This document shows, piece after piece, positions 48,101 to 57,560 of a stretch of DNA of 64,000 bases. Location of the stretch: assembly GCF_000026365.1 (NCBI RefSeq), contig NC_012993.1, forward strand, positions 62,001-126,000. The letters run 5' to 3'. Origin of the DNA: Zygosaccharomyces rouxii. Its lineage: Eukaryota; Ascomycota; Saccharomycetes; Saccharomycetales; Saccharomycetaceae. Under the pieces are notes generated by a model. The model made no database searches and had not been told where the DNA came from. It saw only the letters and a program-made list of their open reading frames with translations. The position numbers and the translations under genes were made by a program. Every line of letters starts with the position of its first letter. Within the stretch, counting starts at the first letter, position 1.

Positions 48101-49401
48101 TCGTATTCATTATTTTCGGTTTCTTGATAATCGACAGGGCATATATCTTTCAAACCTTTAAATCTTGTCAATGAATAGAAAGCTACTTCACCATCTTCAT
48201 CCCAAAGGCAAATTCCAATGTTTCCGGAAAAAGTAGCCAGTACCGTACACTTCTTGAATTGGTCAAATAAATCTTCATGGCAGTTCTTAATCTTTTCCAA
48301 CAATATGGGGGCATCAAAATACGAACAGAGCCCCTCTAAGAAGTTTGATTCAAAATGTTGAAAACTTGTTTCTCCTGACATAATTTGATGAGCCGATACC
48401 AAGTAGTGTTGACAACCACCAGATACCAAACATACATTATAGCCTACAGGTACACAGTAATTGACTTCATAACCATTGAGATAAGTGAGCTGGTGGACCT
48501 CCTTCATTTTGGGACGATTGGAATCCCATTCAATGCAGAATAAAACCATGCGGTGGTATCTAATTGATGGAACAAAGAACAAATAATGTGACTTACTCGT
48601 ATTGAGGAAAAATGAACAAGATAAAAATTTAGTGTTATCAATTGATAAATTGTTTACCAGTGTGAAATGCAAAGGATCCCTAAATTCAAAGAATTTGCAA
48701 ATGCCTTTTTCCTTATTAATAACCACAAATTGTTCATCAGATTGATGTTTAACAATATACCAATCACCACTATTTTGCCTCAATTTCCAATATTGAAGTA
48801 TTATGGGTTTATTATCTTCCAAATCTAATAGCATGCTCAAAACATATCCTGCAGGGGTAGTAATCAATAAGATACTACCAAGCTTCCCCGGTAATGTATT
48901 AAACACTTGACAATCCACAATTCCACCATCCAATAGAGTTTGCCGTGAATCTCCAGCTTTAAACACAGAGTTTGGCGAAACTAATAAATATTCCCTATGT
49001 AAGGGAATTTCGGTAATCCCTTCATCAAATTTATGATGTGAATCAATTTTTTGAGAATTACTCAAGAAATCGTCAATGTCAGAATCTTCAAGAGATTCTG
49101 GATCTCTAACAATACCAAAAACTTCTTCTAATTCCTTTTGTGGAGCAAAGGTAGTTGCAGTAGCGCCAGTTGTCATTGATTTGATACGTAAAAGCTGATT
49201 CCAATGCCCTTTGGAATCACCCGGCATAAACGTGGGTATGCATCTAAGTGGCTTTCTACCGCAGATAGTCTTCTCAAATTCAAACCATGATCTGTCTAAC
49301 GTATCCCTGTGAGTGGCTTCTTCTGAGACTTCAAGGCCGCCTGCACTAAACCAAGAGTCAAGTCTGACCCTACCCAAATCGCTAGCATTACTCAATACCA
49401 T
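45196..49401 (-). CDS. MMS1: Rtt101 cullin adaptor Mms1
   Basis: 1401 residues from the ATG at 49399-49401 (1407 in S. cerevisiae); a preceding TTG is not taken as the start. The sequence is a weakly conserved beta-propeller protein of the DDB1/CPSF160 architecture. I recognise it mainly from its size, its place between RHO1 and the TIF3 side (YPR164W), and the N-terminal VRLDSWFSAGGLEVSEEA and C-terminal ITESGICTIDSEGRVKEWPWL segments. A strongly acidic region lies at about residues 1175-1255 (DEDEEDEDDEDEDD and DTDDMDEMDETD). Mms1 links the Rtt101 ubiquitin ligase to Mms22 or Crt10 at stalled replication forks and to H3K56ac nucleosomes. Because the family diverges fast, the call leans on synteny. 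Confidence 0.9.
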   Translation of the reverse strand: MVLSNASDLGRVRLDSWFSAGGLEVSEEATHRDTLDRSWFEFEKTICGRKPLRCIPTFMPGDSKGHWNQLLRIKSMTTGATATTFAPQKELEEVFGIVRDPESLEDSDIDDFLSNSQKIDSHHKFDEGITEIPLHREYLLVSPNSVFKAGDSRQTLLDGGIVDCQVFNTLPGKLGSILLITTPAGYVLSMLLDLEDNKPIILQYWKLRQNSGDWYIVKHQSDEQFVVINKEKGICKFFEFRDPLHFTLVNNLSIDNTKFLSCSFFLNTSKSHYLFFVPSIRYHRMVLFCIEWDSNRPKMKEVHQLTYLNGYEVNYCVPVGYNVCLVSGGCQHYLVSAHQIMSGETSFQHFESNFLEGLCSYFDAPILLEKIKNCHEDLFDQFKKCTVLATFSGNIGICLWDEDGEVAFYSLTRFKGLKDICPVDYQETENNEYEIVVISFGRTLRLTLDVKCIQQLSSDTTISPLNGVLLKHTMDSSTEENSKLMVFSPPKNNSRIPAELWLTSSMAISHLQTFAPVKKLHGLCKLRQFQVFNNLKVFNCSNFNDNLRETLLQGLEIGNNSEVYLIIASDLISMSKAFLLNVTSSGSNAMELDDLLQSVAGDNVEIFFSPGDNMVQITRDTVYVDSLGSSEDEKIEKYSPGWKIDGAAYCGTRVILWNIDQLKISYINNIDELSETTTFIQSGFFKEILRGTKEDYEENLNREPEKYKDGLCPFFFSFDITQVDDGTVFVYLAHSRGMVKYSWEDLFLSSDRNDTRSLLTCAPNVAFLALKEHVYAKSCDGHIIGADHINSSFRNINVAYNDRDFQIRPFDDNAVIIFSPQEITIVSMSSSSENEGDDKFYELKLPFQSKANPILDVSVDAKSKRVFVLYADGLEVFELFYSTWNSSNYLLRSTKTLKRIFFIEKINRMLVVNLRAREWDCIKLVDGKSLSLDATALKTPKNSKLVDVIEIPSNKEDKNVHLLLHFGNLLKLVRLVPQKGRIIVKVVTQREFDAELFHRIETVEDGKFIVYVASSVSVLGQKPYSQFMLMRISELDQLEEISKLEFPDELHLRDFKLCGKDVAVVSEGYDRLFLFKDFFRLAALKRPMAIAIKMPAASKIEKICPIGTDSFVVAVSCEGRSDHLSELLFCNRDDICLNRESDSDSSKGDVLYDAAVVDDIQRREEGDFYRIELDEDEEDEDDEDEDDDNGGPIGLRLARRGDNWDGNYRDFLDRIINGPRFASNEDWEFDDVDMEYEAGEHEENDRESDSDEDMLDTDDMDEMDETDAFGRRSDYNFPFNTDSTQATGSEALGCLFNTSDLAESISSSRFRKPYQVINLDKSIKDIRYSSEEKKLFVLTMDGSVLIFRGFYQNLQKDHEKIGDGVVNILKKPIAGHVAPKITESGICTIDSEGRVKEWPWL

Positions 49402-49727
49402 CAATAAATGCTATATTGACCGATTTACAGACCTCGACGACCTTTCTTTTATCTCCCTCTTTCCAGTTTCTGTATTCCTTTCTATATTCACTTCCAATGT
49501 AAGAGCGGTTTTTCCCGAGGATCAGGATTGAAATTTGATGGACATGTATGCATATAAATAAAAATGATAATTATCGAAATAATACATTAAATGAAGTAGA
49601 GGGCCCAGTAAAACAGAGCATTAATAGTACATAATAATAATATTAAGAAATTACAGGAAATTAAGTTTAATATATACTTCCTTTTTTTTTTTTTTTTTTT
49701 TTTCTTTTTTTTTTTTTACCGTTAAAC
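49402..49727. other. Intergenic: MMS1 promoter and FMP27 3' flank
   Basis: About 325 nt. The only striking element is the poly(dA:dT) tract listed separately. Confidence 0.55.
49682..49717. repeat. Poly(dA:dT) tract
   Basis: On the plus strand, T22, one C, then T13. On the FMP27 coding strand this is a long A-run beginning about 10 nt after the stop codon. Such tracts exclude nucleosomes; here it serves the FMP27 3' end and/or the MMS1 promoter. Confidence 0.85.
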
Positions 49728-52700
49728 TTATTTACTCCCAGTGCTGCTAGAGAAGGATGGTAACCTTTTCATAGGCCCCATTATCGACGTAGTACCATTT
49801 CCTTCACCACTAACTGAGCCAGAATCTCGTCTCCTAGTAACTTTTGCACCTAAAAATCTACCCGTATGTTTAACTAAATCTTTAATCAATACTTTCTTCA
49901 AAATGATTAGTAGATCAGCGACACGCATAGTTTGATGTTGTAGTTTTAACGTAGGGAAATTGTAGACAAAATCTGTAACATTGGCTAACCTCAGAGCACC
50001 TGTACCTCTGAAAGAAACACATACTTTAAAGGTATTGAGGTTCAGATGCTCAAGGATCACGAAATCTGAAGATCTTTGGACCATTTCATTTAAATCACTA
50101 TGTTCATCTAAAGCAATCTCTCTACCAATGTCGTAGTCCTCTGTATCTGCAATTGCCGATACTAAACCTGATGATTCACTATCTTCAGAACTGTCATCTA
50201 GCACTGAATTCTTTAGCTCATCCGGCAAAAACCACTGTACCACTTTTGTAATCATTTCATTTTCTAAATTTAAATTTAGTCCAGTAATTCTAGTATCAAC
50301 ACTCTTTGCAACTTTTATACCACCGACAGGCTCATCCATCTGCCATTCGATAGAAACAAGCGGTGCGCTTTTAGCTTTTTCGTCATCTGTCAAATGTTTC
50401 GAATCGAGAGGACCGACGACGTTTTGAAAAATGACACCTTCTCTCATATCTCTAATATGGAATCCATTCGCAACAACTTTGTTATTGTTGAATCCATTAG
50501 ATGATTCTAGTCTTTCAATATGCACACCTTCAACATTTACGTCTAAGAACGGTTTGACCCTTTCCATGAGCAGATGTAATCCTATGGTACCCACATGGAA
50601 GTCCCAAAATAAGGTGTCTTCACCATCATCGGATCCTCTGCTATTTGAAATGAAGACCTCTATCATGATATAGAGTTTCAATAGGTGATAAAGTTTTTCG
50701 CTCTGAACGTTTTCGAAGTCAAATCTGTCTGCATCATCCAGAATTTGTCGCTTGAATAAAAAGGCACTTTCCACAGTAGATAGCATCCTTAAATTTTCAT
50801 GTAAGTCTTGGATGGCATTCCTCATCTCTGTAACATTGCCCAAATCAAATCCAATCGTCAATTTATCTATCTGTTTCCTCAATTCAGCACTGTCTGGTTC
50901 ACTGTAGAGACATAAAGTCTTCACCAACCTGTAGACAGAGGCATAAGTCTTTGAATCTGATGAAATGGATACCTTTGGGAAATAGCCGCCCAATTTGTTT
51001 TGCAATCTTTCCTTCATTATATTATAATAACTCGAAAGGCCTGAAAGCTTATCGTAACACAGAATGAAAGAAAGGTCTTTAATAATAATTGCTTCCTCCG
51101 GAACTTGGTTAGAATCGAAGCATAGTTCCAATGCTACCCACGGTGGCCACGAAGTCCCTTCAACATGACCATAAGCGGCAATATCGAAATACATGGCTGG
51201 ATGATCCATGAAGTCTTTCCTATGGAAATGGAACACGTTTGAGTTAACAACGTGTATACCATAGCGTTTCAACATGGTGTTCCTTCTATATTCATCACCG
51301 TTTAGATCACCGTCAAACGAAACGACCTCCATTTTCATACCAGAAGATGTAAGCATGACACAGGAATCTGGCTCTTCATGACTAACCATTTGAATCTGAG
51401 GACTCAGAAATTCAACAAAGTGGTTGTTGCGCAAAATATGTTTGACAGGTACCTCAAGTTCGGACATGTGTTTCTCCAAAATACTTGAAAGCATATAATT
51501 GATATTGCTTCCATCCAAAGCATCCCAGTCAATATCTTTAGTTGGTTTTTTAGTTGGGTTTGATCCATGATGATGATTTTCCTCAGTTAAAACCGATTCA
51601 GTCTTTTGTTTCACCACATCTTCAATGATTTGCAAGGATTTGGTAGCGGAAAGTTGAGAGAATTGATGAGCCAAAGAAATATAATGCAAAAACTTAAAAA
51701 GTGCGTCCCTCGTATCCTCATTCCACCTCAACAGTGCATAATTGACACAATAACGATGTTCATACGATTCCGAAAGAAATCGCTTCATTAGATTTGGCAG
51801 CTCATAATGGTACTCATGCGAATCGGCAGAGTCTCCTTTGTGGTTTTGCATATGTTCGAAATCCTCAAACAAATTTTGGGCTTTTTCAATCTCCAAATCA
51901 AGTTTCTGCATGAAGTCCTTATGACTAGCATCACCGTTTTCTTGAGCTTTCTTGGTTCTCAAATCTTTGAGAGTATGAACTCTCTGTTTTAAAATGCCTA
52001 ATTGCAAGTGCTCAGCATGGCCTAAGGTACAATCATGGGAAACGTCATTTCTAAATGGAGGAATAGAATGATGGTCCTTTGGATCAACCTGGTACCTATC
52101 ACCGTAAGAAGCACGTTTACGGTAGACAAAATGCGGTGTATACAAGAAAGGTTTAATGCGCACATGAGGAATGTAGTTCTCTAGACCGAGTGCATAAGCT
52201 TCTTTGAAATCTGTGACATCATACCAAGCCATATCATTATCAAAGACCTCAAATACACCACTATTTTTGTCTTCTGGGGTTTTCATGGGCTTGAACTTGC
52301 CTTGAACTGTACGAATATCCAGTTTCTCGGCTAAAACCTCTCCTCCCACGAAATTCAACTTCATAATCTGCTTCGTTCTGTTGAGTTCTTCTTGGAAGGT
52401 AATCAGTACTTCTTTTCTCTGATGAAGGTCCATTACAAACTTGGTAGCTTTAGCTTTAACACCTGCGAATTCTCGAACATCTGATTGCACCTTCTTAGTC
52501 AATCGGGAAATGTCCACACTGTGTGCAGTGTAGCTAACGAATAGAGGGGAAACGTCCGCACGATATGATATAGTACGCAAATGATCACCAAACTTGGGAC
52601 TGATACTCTGCAAACCAAATAATGGACCACTTCTTACAGGGAAATTCCCTGCAAACGATTTCCACCATTTCAAAAAGGTAACGAGTCCTGCTGGACTCAA

Positions 52701-55700
52701 TTGGAGTGTATTGTATGCGGAAGATGAAGCAGATAGCAAAGTGAAAGATAGATGAATATAATCACTCCGGAAACCCGCGTAAGAGTCGTGATTACGTCTG
52801 TCAGGCAAATAAATTGGGTTACTTAGCCGAATTTTATAGTGTGGAACGGAATCAAAAGTCCTTTCCCTACTTCCTGAAATAAGGCGCTCAAAGATTGTTC
52901 CAATATTCAGTGTTACACCACCCGTCAATTTAATACCGGTCTTTTCGATGTAATGCAATCCCATGGCTTTCACCTGTTTGATCCTTTCTAGAGTGGTATT
53001 GAGATCGCATAAATAATAGAAGAATGCGTAATCCTGCAGAGTAGGTTCGCTGTGAATCGGTACAAAAACGGTCTGACTACTTGGACGAGACCACACCAAC
53101 AGCGGCTTGGCAAAATAATTGGGTATGCTGAAGTAAATTTCGTCAGCAGAGCAAGATACAAACTTTCTAGGGTCTCCGTCTTCATTTACAGTGAGTACAA
53201 TGTTCTTATGGAAGCCCAGTAAGAAACCCGCAGCATCAGCTCCAATCTTATGTGGGCTCTTACCACCTTTCAGCCCAACCTCAAATCTACCGTGGTTCTT
53301 CCACGATATTTTAATCTTAGCATGGAATAGGTATCTTAACTTGTCCCAGAACCCCGTTTTACCTGAAGGATCCAATGGTGGTTTCGAAAAGTTATCGAAA
53401 CACTGCATTGTTTGCTGAATCGCAGGTTGATAACCACCACCCCAAGTGACCTGAGTAGTTTGCATAGAATTGAAATCGAGTTTCAAATCAGTGAAGACTT
53501 TCATAGCAGTGATTGTTCTTGGGATTAGCAGGGAATAGTAACAATCCGTATTTTCCATAATAATTGATGGAATGAGGGGAATGAAAAGGGTTCTCAATTC
53601 GCTTTCAGACCGAATAATATCTTCTCCAACCACAAAATCACCATGTATCTTAATGGAAGTTCTTTCACAACCTTGTGAATTATCAAGTCGAGGAATATAA
53701 ATGAAAGGAAGGGGATAATCTCTTAGATGCCACCTAACTTCTTGGAACTTGGCGTCCAAGTACATTGGTATTAGGATAGAATACTCAGTATCCCTTGGCA
53801 CTTTCTTACCAACATCATGGATGAAATCTGCAGTTCTGTCCACACCGAAGGAAGGTTGGAAAATATCGATATCGATTTCTTCAATTGTCAAAGTACTCAA
53901 AAATGGATTAGTAGAGAAAGGAAGAACTCGGTGGTTCACATCCGGAGGAAGTTTCGTATAATCGATGCTACCCCACAAGTAGGAGAAATTATTGTAGAAC
54001 GACTCCCTTTGGGTGTGCTTAAATTGTTTAATGCGATTTATCCATGATGTAGAGAAGTTTTCTTCCAGCTTCTTGAAAAGATTTGCAGCTCTCTGCAGAA
54101 TAACTTCTTCTTCATTCATTACAATGGGTTCATCGTCCACATCTTCCTCCTCCTTTACACCATCATCTATATTAAACGGTACGTTAATTTTGGGGATTAA
54201 ATTTCGGTGAAACATTTTCTTATGGGCAGTCTTTCCTCCAAAGGAGACAAGCCTATGGAATAAGTCAGTACCCTTGTTGTTATTTGTCCCCTTATAATTA
54301 CCACGTAGCTGATTCTTGGCATTTTCCGCTAACTCGGCCTGGATTTGTTCATCAAATTCTTTTAGTTTAGCAAGCCTTATCTTTTGTTCCTTCAAACCAA
54401 TCTGAAAGATTGTACTTAGTTCTGCTTCGAAAGGATCATCATCGATGGTAAAATGCATCCTTTGAGACAACAGTTTGATTTTCGGTAGCGCAGGTGCCTC
54501 GACAACCTTCGGGAAAACAACGACATCACTCTTACACGTTTTAAAAGAATAAATCATTTGTTTGAACGACTTCACTACGGTTGATATGTTGTCAAATAGT
54601 CTGTACATTTCGAATTGGTGAGGAATATTAAAATGCCAAGACTCATTTTCTAAAATGATGGAAGGCTCAAATAGTGCAAAACGTCCTGAATCTTTCTTTG
54701 CCTGGCTTTTAAACTTGGAGATACTAGCCAAAACTTTAAACTGTGATATTGTTGCAAGACGAACCCAGTATTTCTTCACAGCTGGTGACTCGACACACAA
54801 TCTAGCGTAGTCTCCCATAAACGTGATATCGTTCATATTTTCTAAAGTGAGAAAAACAGAATAGAATTCTAACCTTGTCTTCAGGCCATTCGGCAGGTCC
54901 ATCACTTGACTAAATCTATCGACGACAAACTGAATATCCAAAAATTGCTTCAACTCTGACCATTTTACGTTACTGTAACAACCCTTTTTCTTGGCCTCAG
55001 ATAGCGCCATAAAATGACTCTTCGCCATAGATTCTTTATCTTTGTGCGCTATATCACGACCAAAAATCTGCTTCAAAGTGTGTACCCCGGATATTATCAA
55101 AAAACCAAACATTAAAGAGGTAACGCTGAAAATTCTCTTGGTATCAAATCTCACCAGCACTTTTGAACCGAGTTCGCTATCGTAAGGATCCAAATCTGGG
55201 AAAACTTTCAATGAGAATACCGACAGTTCAAACACTCTCCTTGTAGTCAACTCATTTACAGATTCAGGTGATTCCGCAATTACAACCAACGAAACACCAT
55301 CTATCAACAAATCGAAGTTCCATAGATGTGCTACTTCCGTTGCATCACTGCCCGAAAGATTATCCAAACTATCATCCTTGTACGATTTATAATCGCTATC
55401 TGGTGAAGATTTGACCATCCTAATTCTATCTCCTTCGTCCTTCTGGCGGAATTGAGTCTTATTACCAAAAAAGACCATTTCCACTTCATTCACCTTATGA
55501 CATAACTTTCTCAACTGACCATTAACCATATCCTCTGGACTCTGAGCATCAATGTTAGAAAAAACCTCTGGAGGCATGAATACCGATCTACAACCAACTG
55601 AAATAGAAAAATTACTCAAAGATATTTTGACGAAGTCGAAAAACGAAGGTAATTCTTTGAAAATGAAGGAACTAGGAAGAATTTCAGGCGCTTCCATTTC

Positions 55701-57560
55701 ACTTTGAGCCTTCGCCTTTTGCTTTTCGGCGATATGCAATCTTTCTTCGAATTTCTCATACAGTGGCTTAAAATAATGCTGCTCCACAGCTTGCATCTGA
55801 ATGTCGAGTTTCCTAAAGATGTTGTTTAGTGCGATCATGGTGGGAAGATCAGAAACGTCAACATGAAAAGCATTCAAATCTGCCGAAGAGGACATCAAAA
55901 ACTCCGGAACCACATCAATAGCAACTCTCAGCGAAACGCTCTCAATAGACGCTATCCTCTTTTCATAATTTTGAGCTTTGTTCAAATGTTCCAATCTCAT
56001 TCCCAAAACTTCTGTAGCAAGCCGCCCGTCATAATTCACACCGCTTACCTTCTTAGCTTCATGTAATAAATACCGCTCAGTGTGATACCTGAGTAAAAGT
56101 GCCGTCAATTTATAAATCATCATGTCATCTCCATCGCTAATTAACAATCTTGCATCCTCTAATGTGAATTTAAGATCTATTAAAGGAAGACACCTCTTGA
56201 AAAATAACAACATCAGATGCTTCTTCCAAACAGTTGCCGTCAGGTGTGCTGGTGTGCAACTGGTGTCTTGTAATGACCCTGCAAAAACACTTATATTCCT
56301 TTTGAAAGTCTTGTAAAAGGACAAATGATTTACGTCAATGTCAAATGTTGGTGACAGAACGTTACACCGAAGACTTAGCAGAGCATTTTTCAAACCTGAT
56401 TCTTCACTTAATTCGAATTCCTGAGATATCAAGTTTGATGAACCAAATAAGGATATACTCGGAGTTTCTAATACTTTAATCGATTGATTACCTAGGAAGT
56501 GACACTTCTTCTTCATTTCAAGTGATATAGCAAAATTTGAAATCGTTAAACCCATTTTTATAGGAGTATCTTCATCAGCAAACAATAACTTAAAACCAGG
56601 CATATGGCTTTCAAACTTCCGAATTTCCAATTTAATATTAGAAGCATATATATTATAAGTCATAGCTTCATCTAACTCGCGTAGTTCAGGAATTGGCGCC
56701 ATTGAAATACCCCTGACGGCAATCTTATCGATCACTACATTTACTTCAGAAACTAGCTCAATAATTTTACGAACTTTGTCGACTTTTTTACCCATTCCTT
56801 GTAAAGCTTCGTCCAGCGAAGCATCAAAATCAGGATCTGTACTTTCCTTGTAATGCTCCTGCTGGACCACTTGTTCCTTCAATGGACTTTGAGAAGGCGG
56901 CGTTGATGCCTTCATCATCTGGATAAAATCCATAGGTACTAAAACATCACAAACTTTTATATCTGTCACAGTGTTCTCCAAAGGAATTCCCTGTCCTAAT
57001 TTATGCAACGCCAATTTAGTAGATATATTTAGTGAAAAATCTTGACAAATAGATTGAGCAATCCATCTGGCACCTCGAACGTCTGCATTGAGGGTAAAGT
57101 TCTTACTCTTATGTTGGTATTTGACAACAGCTCTAAAATCTTCCACGTCCAATTGCACATGCTCTGCAGTCAAATTGGCAATTTCAATCTGTAAACCATT
57201 TAAAATTCTAAGTGCGATGGGCAAGTATTTTTCTAGCAATCTCGGAGACTTTTTATCCCTTGCATCTTCCTTTTTCTCGAAACCTTTCGTTGAAGTAGTC
57301 TCACTACTGTCTTGCTTCTTCTGCTTGTCCCCACTAGGTTTAAAGATCGTCAAATTCTCTACAAAAATTTTCTTGTGCCGTGGTGAGAATCGAAGCGAAC
57401 CAACATTACACTTCCCCCTGATGTGTAAATGAAATATCTCTAATCTTAAAGGATTTATCAACCAAAACGTTATGCCTGCAAATATGCGTAACAGGAGATT
57501 ACATACAAGCAGCGGAAGCACAACGTAGGTGAGCAGATATTTCACCGCGTTAGTCACCAT
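49728..57560 (-). CDS. FMP27: Bridge-like lipid transfer protein Fmp27/Hob1
   Basis: 2610 residues (2628 in S. cerevisiae YLR454W). The N-terminus has a hydrophobic anchor (about residues 6-36), followed by LRLEIFHLHIRGKCNVGSL and many beta-strand-rich repeats typical of repeating-beta-groove proteins (VPS13/BLTP class). A conserved C-terminal region with SSDFVILEHLNLNTFKVCVSF and RMKE-type segments corresponds to the FMP27 signature. The protein lies on the ER side of ER-plasma membrane contacts and forms a long channel for bulk lipid movement; the animal homologue is BLTP2/Hobbit. S. cerevisiae has the paralogues FMP27/HOB1 and YPR117W/HOB2; position beside MMS1/TIF3 and its order with PDP3 support FMP27. 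Pol epsilon and ORC genes nearby are unrelated in function. Confidence 0.93.
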   Translation of the reverse strand: MVTNAVKYLLTYVVLPLLVCNLLLRIFAGITFWLINPLRLEIFHLHIRGKCNVGSLRFSPRHKKIFVENLTIFKPSGDKQKKQDSSETTSTKGFEKKEDARDKKSPRLLEKYLPIALRILNGLQIEIANLTAEHVQLDVEDFRAVVKYQHKSKNFTLNADVRGARWIAQSICQDFSLNISTKLALHKLGQGIPLENTVTDIKVCDVLVPMDFIQMMKASTPPSQSPLKEQVVQQEHYKESTDPDFDASLDEALQGMGKKVDKVRKIIELVSEVNVVIDKIAVRGISMAPIPELRELDEAMTYNIYASNIKLEIRKFESHMPGFKLLFADEDTPIKMGLTISNFAISLEMKKKCHFLGNQSIKVLETPSISLFGSSNLISQEFELSEESGLKNALLSLRCNVLSPTFDIDVNHLSFYKTFKRNISVFAGSLQDTSCTPAHLTATVWKKHLMLLFFKRCLPLIDLKFTLEDARLLISDGDDMMIYKLTALLLRYHTERYLLHEAKKVSGVNYDGRLATEVLGMRLEHLNKAQNYEKRIASIESVSLRVAIDVVPEFLMSSSADLNAFHVDVSDLPTMIALNNIFRKLDIQMQAVEQHYFKPLYEKFEERLHIAEKQKAKAQSEMEAPEILPSSFIFKELPSFFDFVKISLSNFSISVGCRSVFMPPEVFSNIDAQSPEDMVNGQLRKLCHKVNEVEMVFFGNKTQFRQKDEGDRIRMVKSSPDSDYKSYKDDSLDNLSGSDATEVAHLWNFDLLIDGVSLVVIAESPESVNELTTRRVFELSVFSLKVFPDLDPYDSELGSKVLVRFDTKRIFSVTSLMFGFLIISGVHTLKQIFGRDIAHKDKESMAKSHFMALSEAKKKGCYSNVKWSELKQFLDIQFVVDRFSQVMDLPNGLKTRLEFYSVFLTLENMNDITFMGDYARLCVESPAVKKYWVRLATISQFKVLASISKFKSQAKKDSGRFALFEPSIILENESWHFNIPHQFEMYRLFDNISTVVKSFKQMIYSFKTCKSDVVVFPKVVEAPALPKIKLLSQRMHFTIDDDPFEAELSTIFQIGLKEQKIRLAKLKEFDEQIQAELAENAKNQLRGNYKGTNNNKGTDLFHRLVSFGGKTAHKKMFHRNLIPKINVPFNIDDGVKEEEDVDDEPIVMNEEEVILQRAANLFKKLEENFSTSWINRIKQFKHTQRESFYNNFSYLWGSIDYTKLPPDVNHRVLPFSTNPFLSTLTIEEIDIDIFQPSFGVDRTADFIHDVGKKVPRDTEYSILIPMYLDAKFQEVRWHLRDYPLPFIYIPRLDNSQGCERTSIKIHGDFVVGEDIIRSESELRTLFIPLIPSIIMENTDCYYSLLIPRTITAMKVFTDLKLDFNSMQTTQVTWGGGYQPAIQQTMQCFDNFSKPPLDPSGKTGFWDKLRYLFHAKIKISWKNHGRFEVGLKGGKSPHKIGADAAGFLLGFHKNIVLTVNEDGDPRKFVSCSADEIYFSIPNYFAKPLLVWSRPSSQTVFVPIHSEPTLQDYAFFYYLCDLNTTLERIKQVKAMGLHYIEKTGIKLTGGVTLNIGTIFERLISGSRERTFDSVPHYKIRLSNPIYLPDRRNHDSYAGFRSDYIHLSFTLLSASSSAYNTLQLSPAGLVTFLKWWKSFAGNFPVRSGPLFGLQSISPKFGDHLRTISYRADVSPLFVSYTAHSVDISRLTKKVQSDVREFAGVKAKATKFVMDLHQRKEVLITFQEELNRTKQIMKLNFVGGEVLAEKLDIRTVQGKFKPMKTPEDKNSGVFEVFDNDMAWYDVTDFKEAYALGLENYIPHVRIKPFLYTPHFVYRKRASYGDRYQVDPKDHHSIPPFRNDVSHDCTLGHAEHLQLGILKQRVHTLKDLRTKKAQENGDASHKDFMQKLDLEIEKAQNLFEDFEHMQNHKGDSADSHEYHYELPNLMKRFLSESYEHRYCVNYALLRWNEDTRDALFKFLHYISLAHQFSQLSATKSLQIIEDVVKQKTESVLTEENHHHGSNPTKKPTKDIDWDALDGSNINYMLSSILEKHMSELEVPVKHILRNNHFVEFLSPQIQMVSHEEPDSCVMLTSSGMKMEVVSFDGDLNGDEYRRNTMLKRYGIHVVNSNVFHFHRKDFMDHPAMYFDIAAYGHVEGTSWPPWVALELCFDSNQVPEEAIIIKDLSFILCYDKLSGLSSYYNIMKERLQNKLGGYFPKVSISSDSKTYASVYRLVKTLCLYSEPDSAELRKQIDKLTIGFDLGNVTEMRNAIQDLHENLRMLSTVESAFLFKRQILDDADRFDFENVQSEKLYHLLKLYIMIEVFISNSRGSDDGEDTLFWDFHVGTIGLHLLMERVKPFLDVNVEGVHIERLESSNGFNNNKVVANGFHIRDMREGVIFQNVVGPLDSKHLTDDEKAKSAPLVSIEWQMDEPVGGIKVAKSVDTRITGLNLNLENEMITKVVQWFLPDELKNSVLDDSSEDSESSGLVSAIADTEDYDIGREIALDEHSDLNEMVQRSSDFVILEHLNLNTFKVCVSFRGTGALRLANVTDFVYNFPTLKLQHQTMRVADLLIILKKVLIKDLVKHTGRFLGAKVTRRRDSGSVSGEGNGTTSIMGPMKRLPSFSSSTGSK

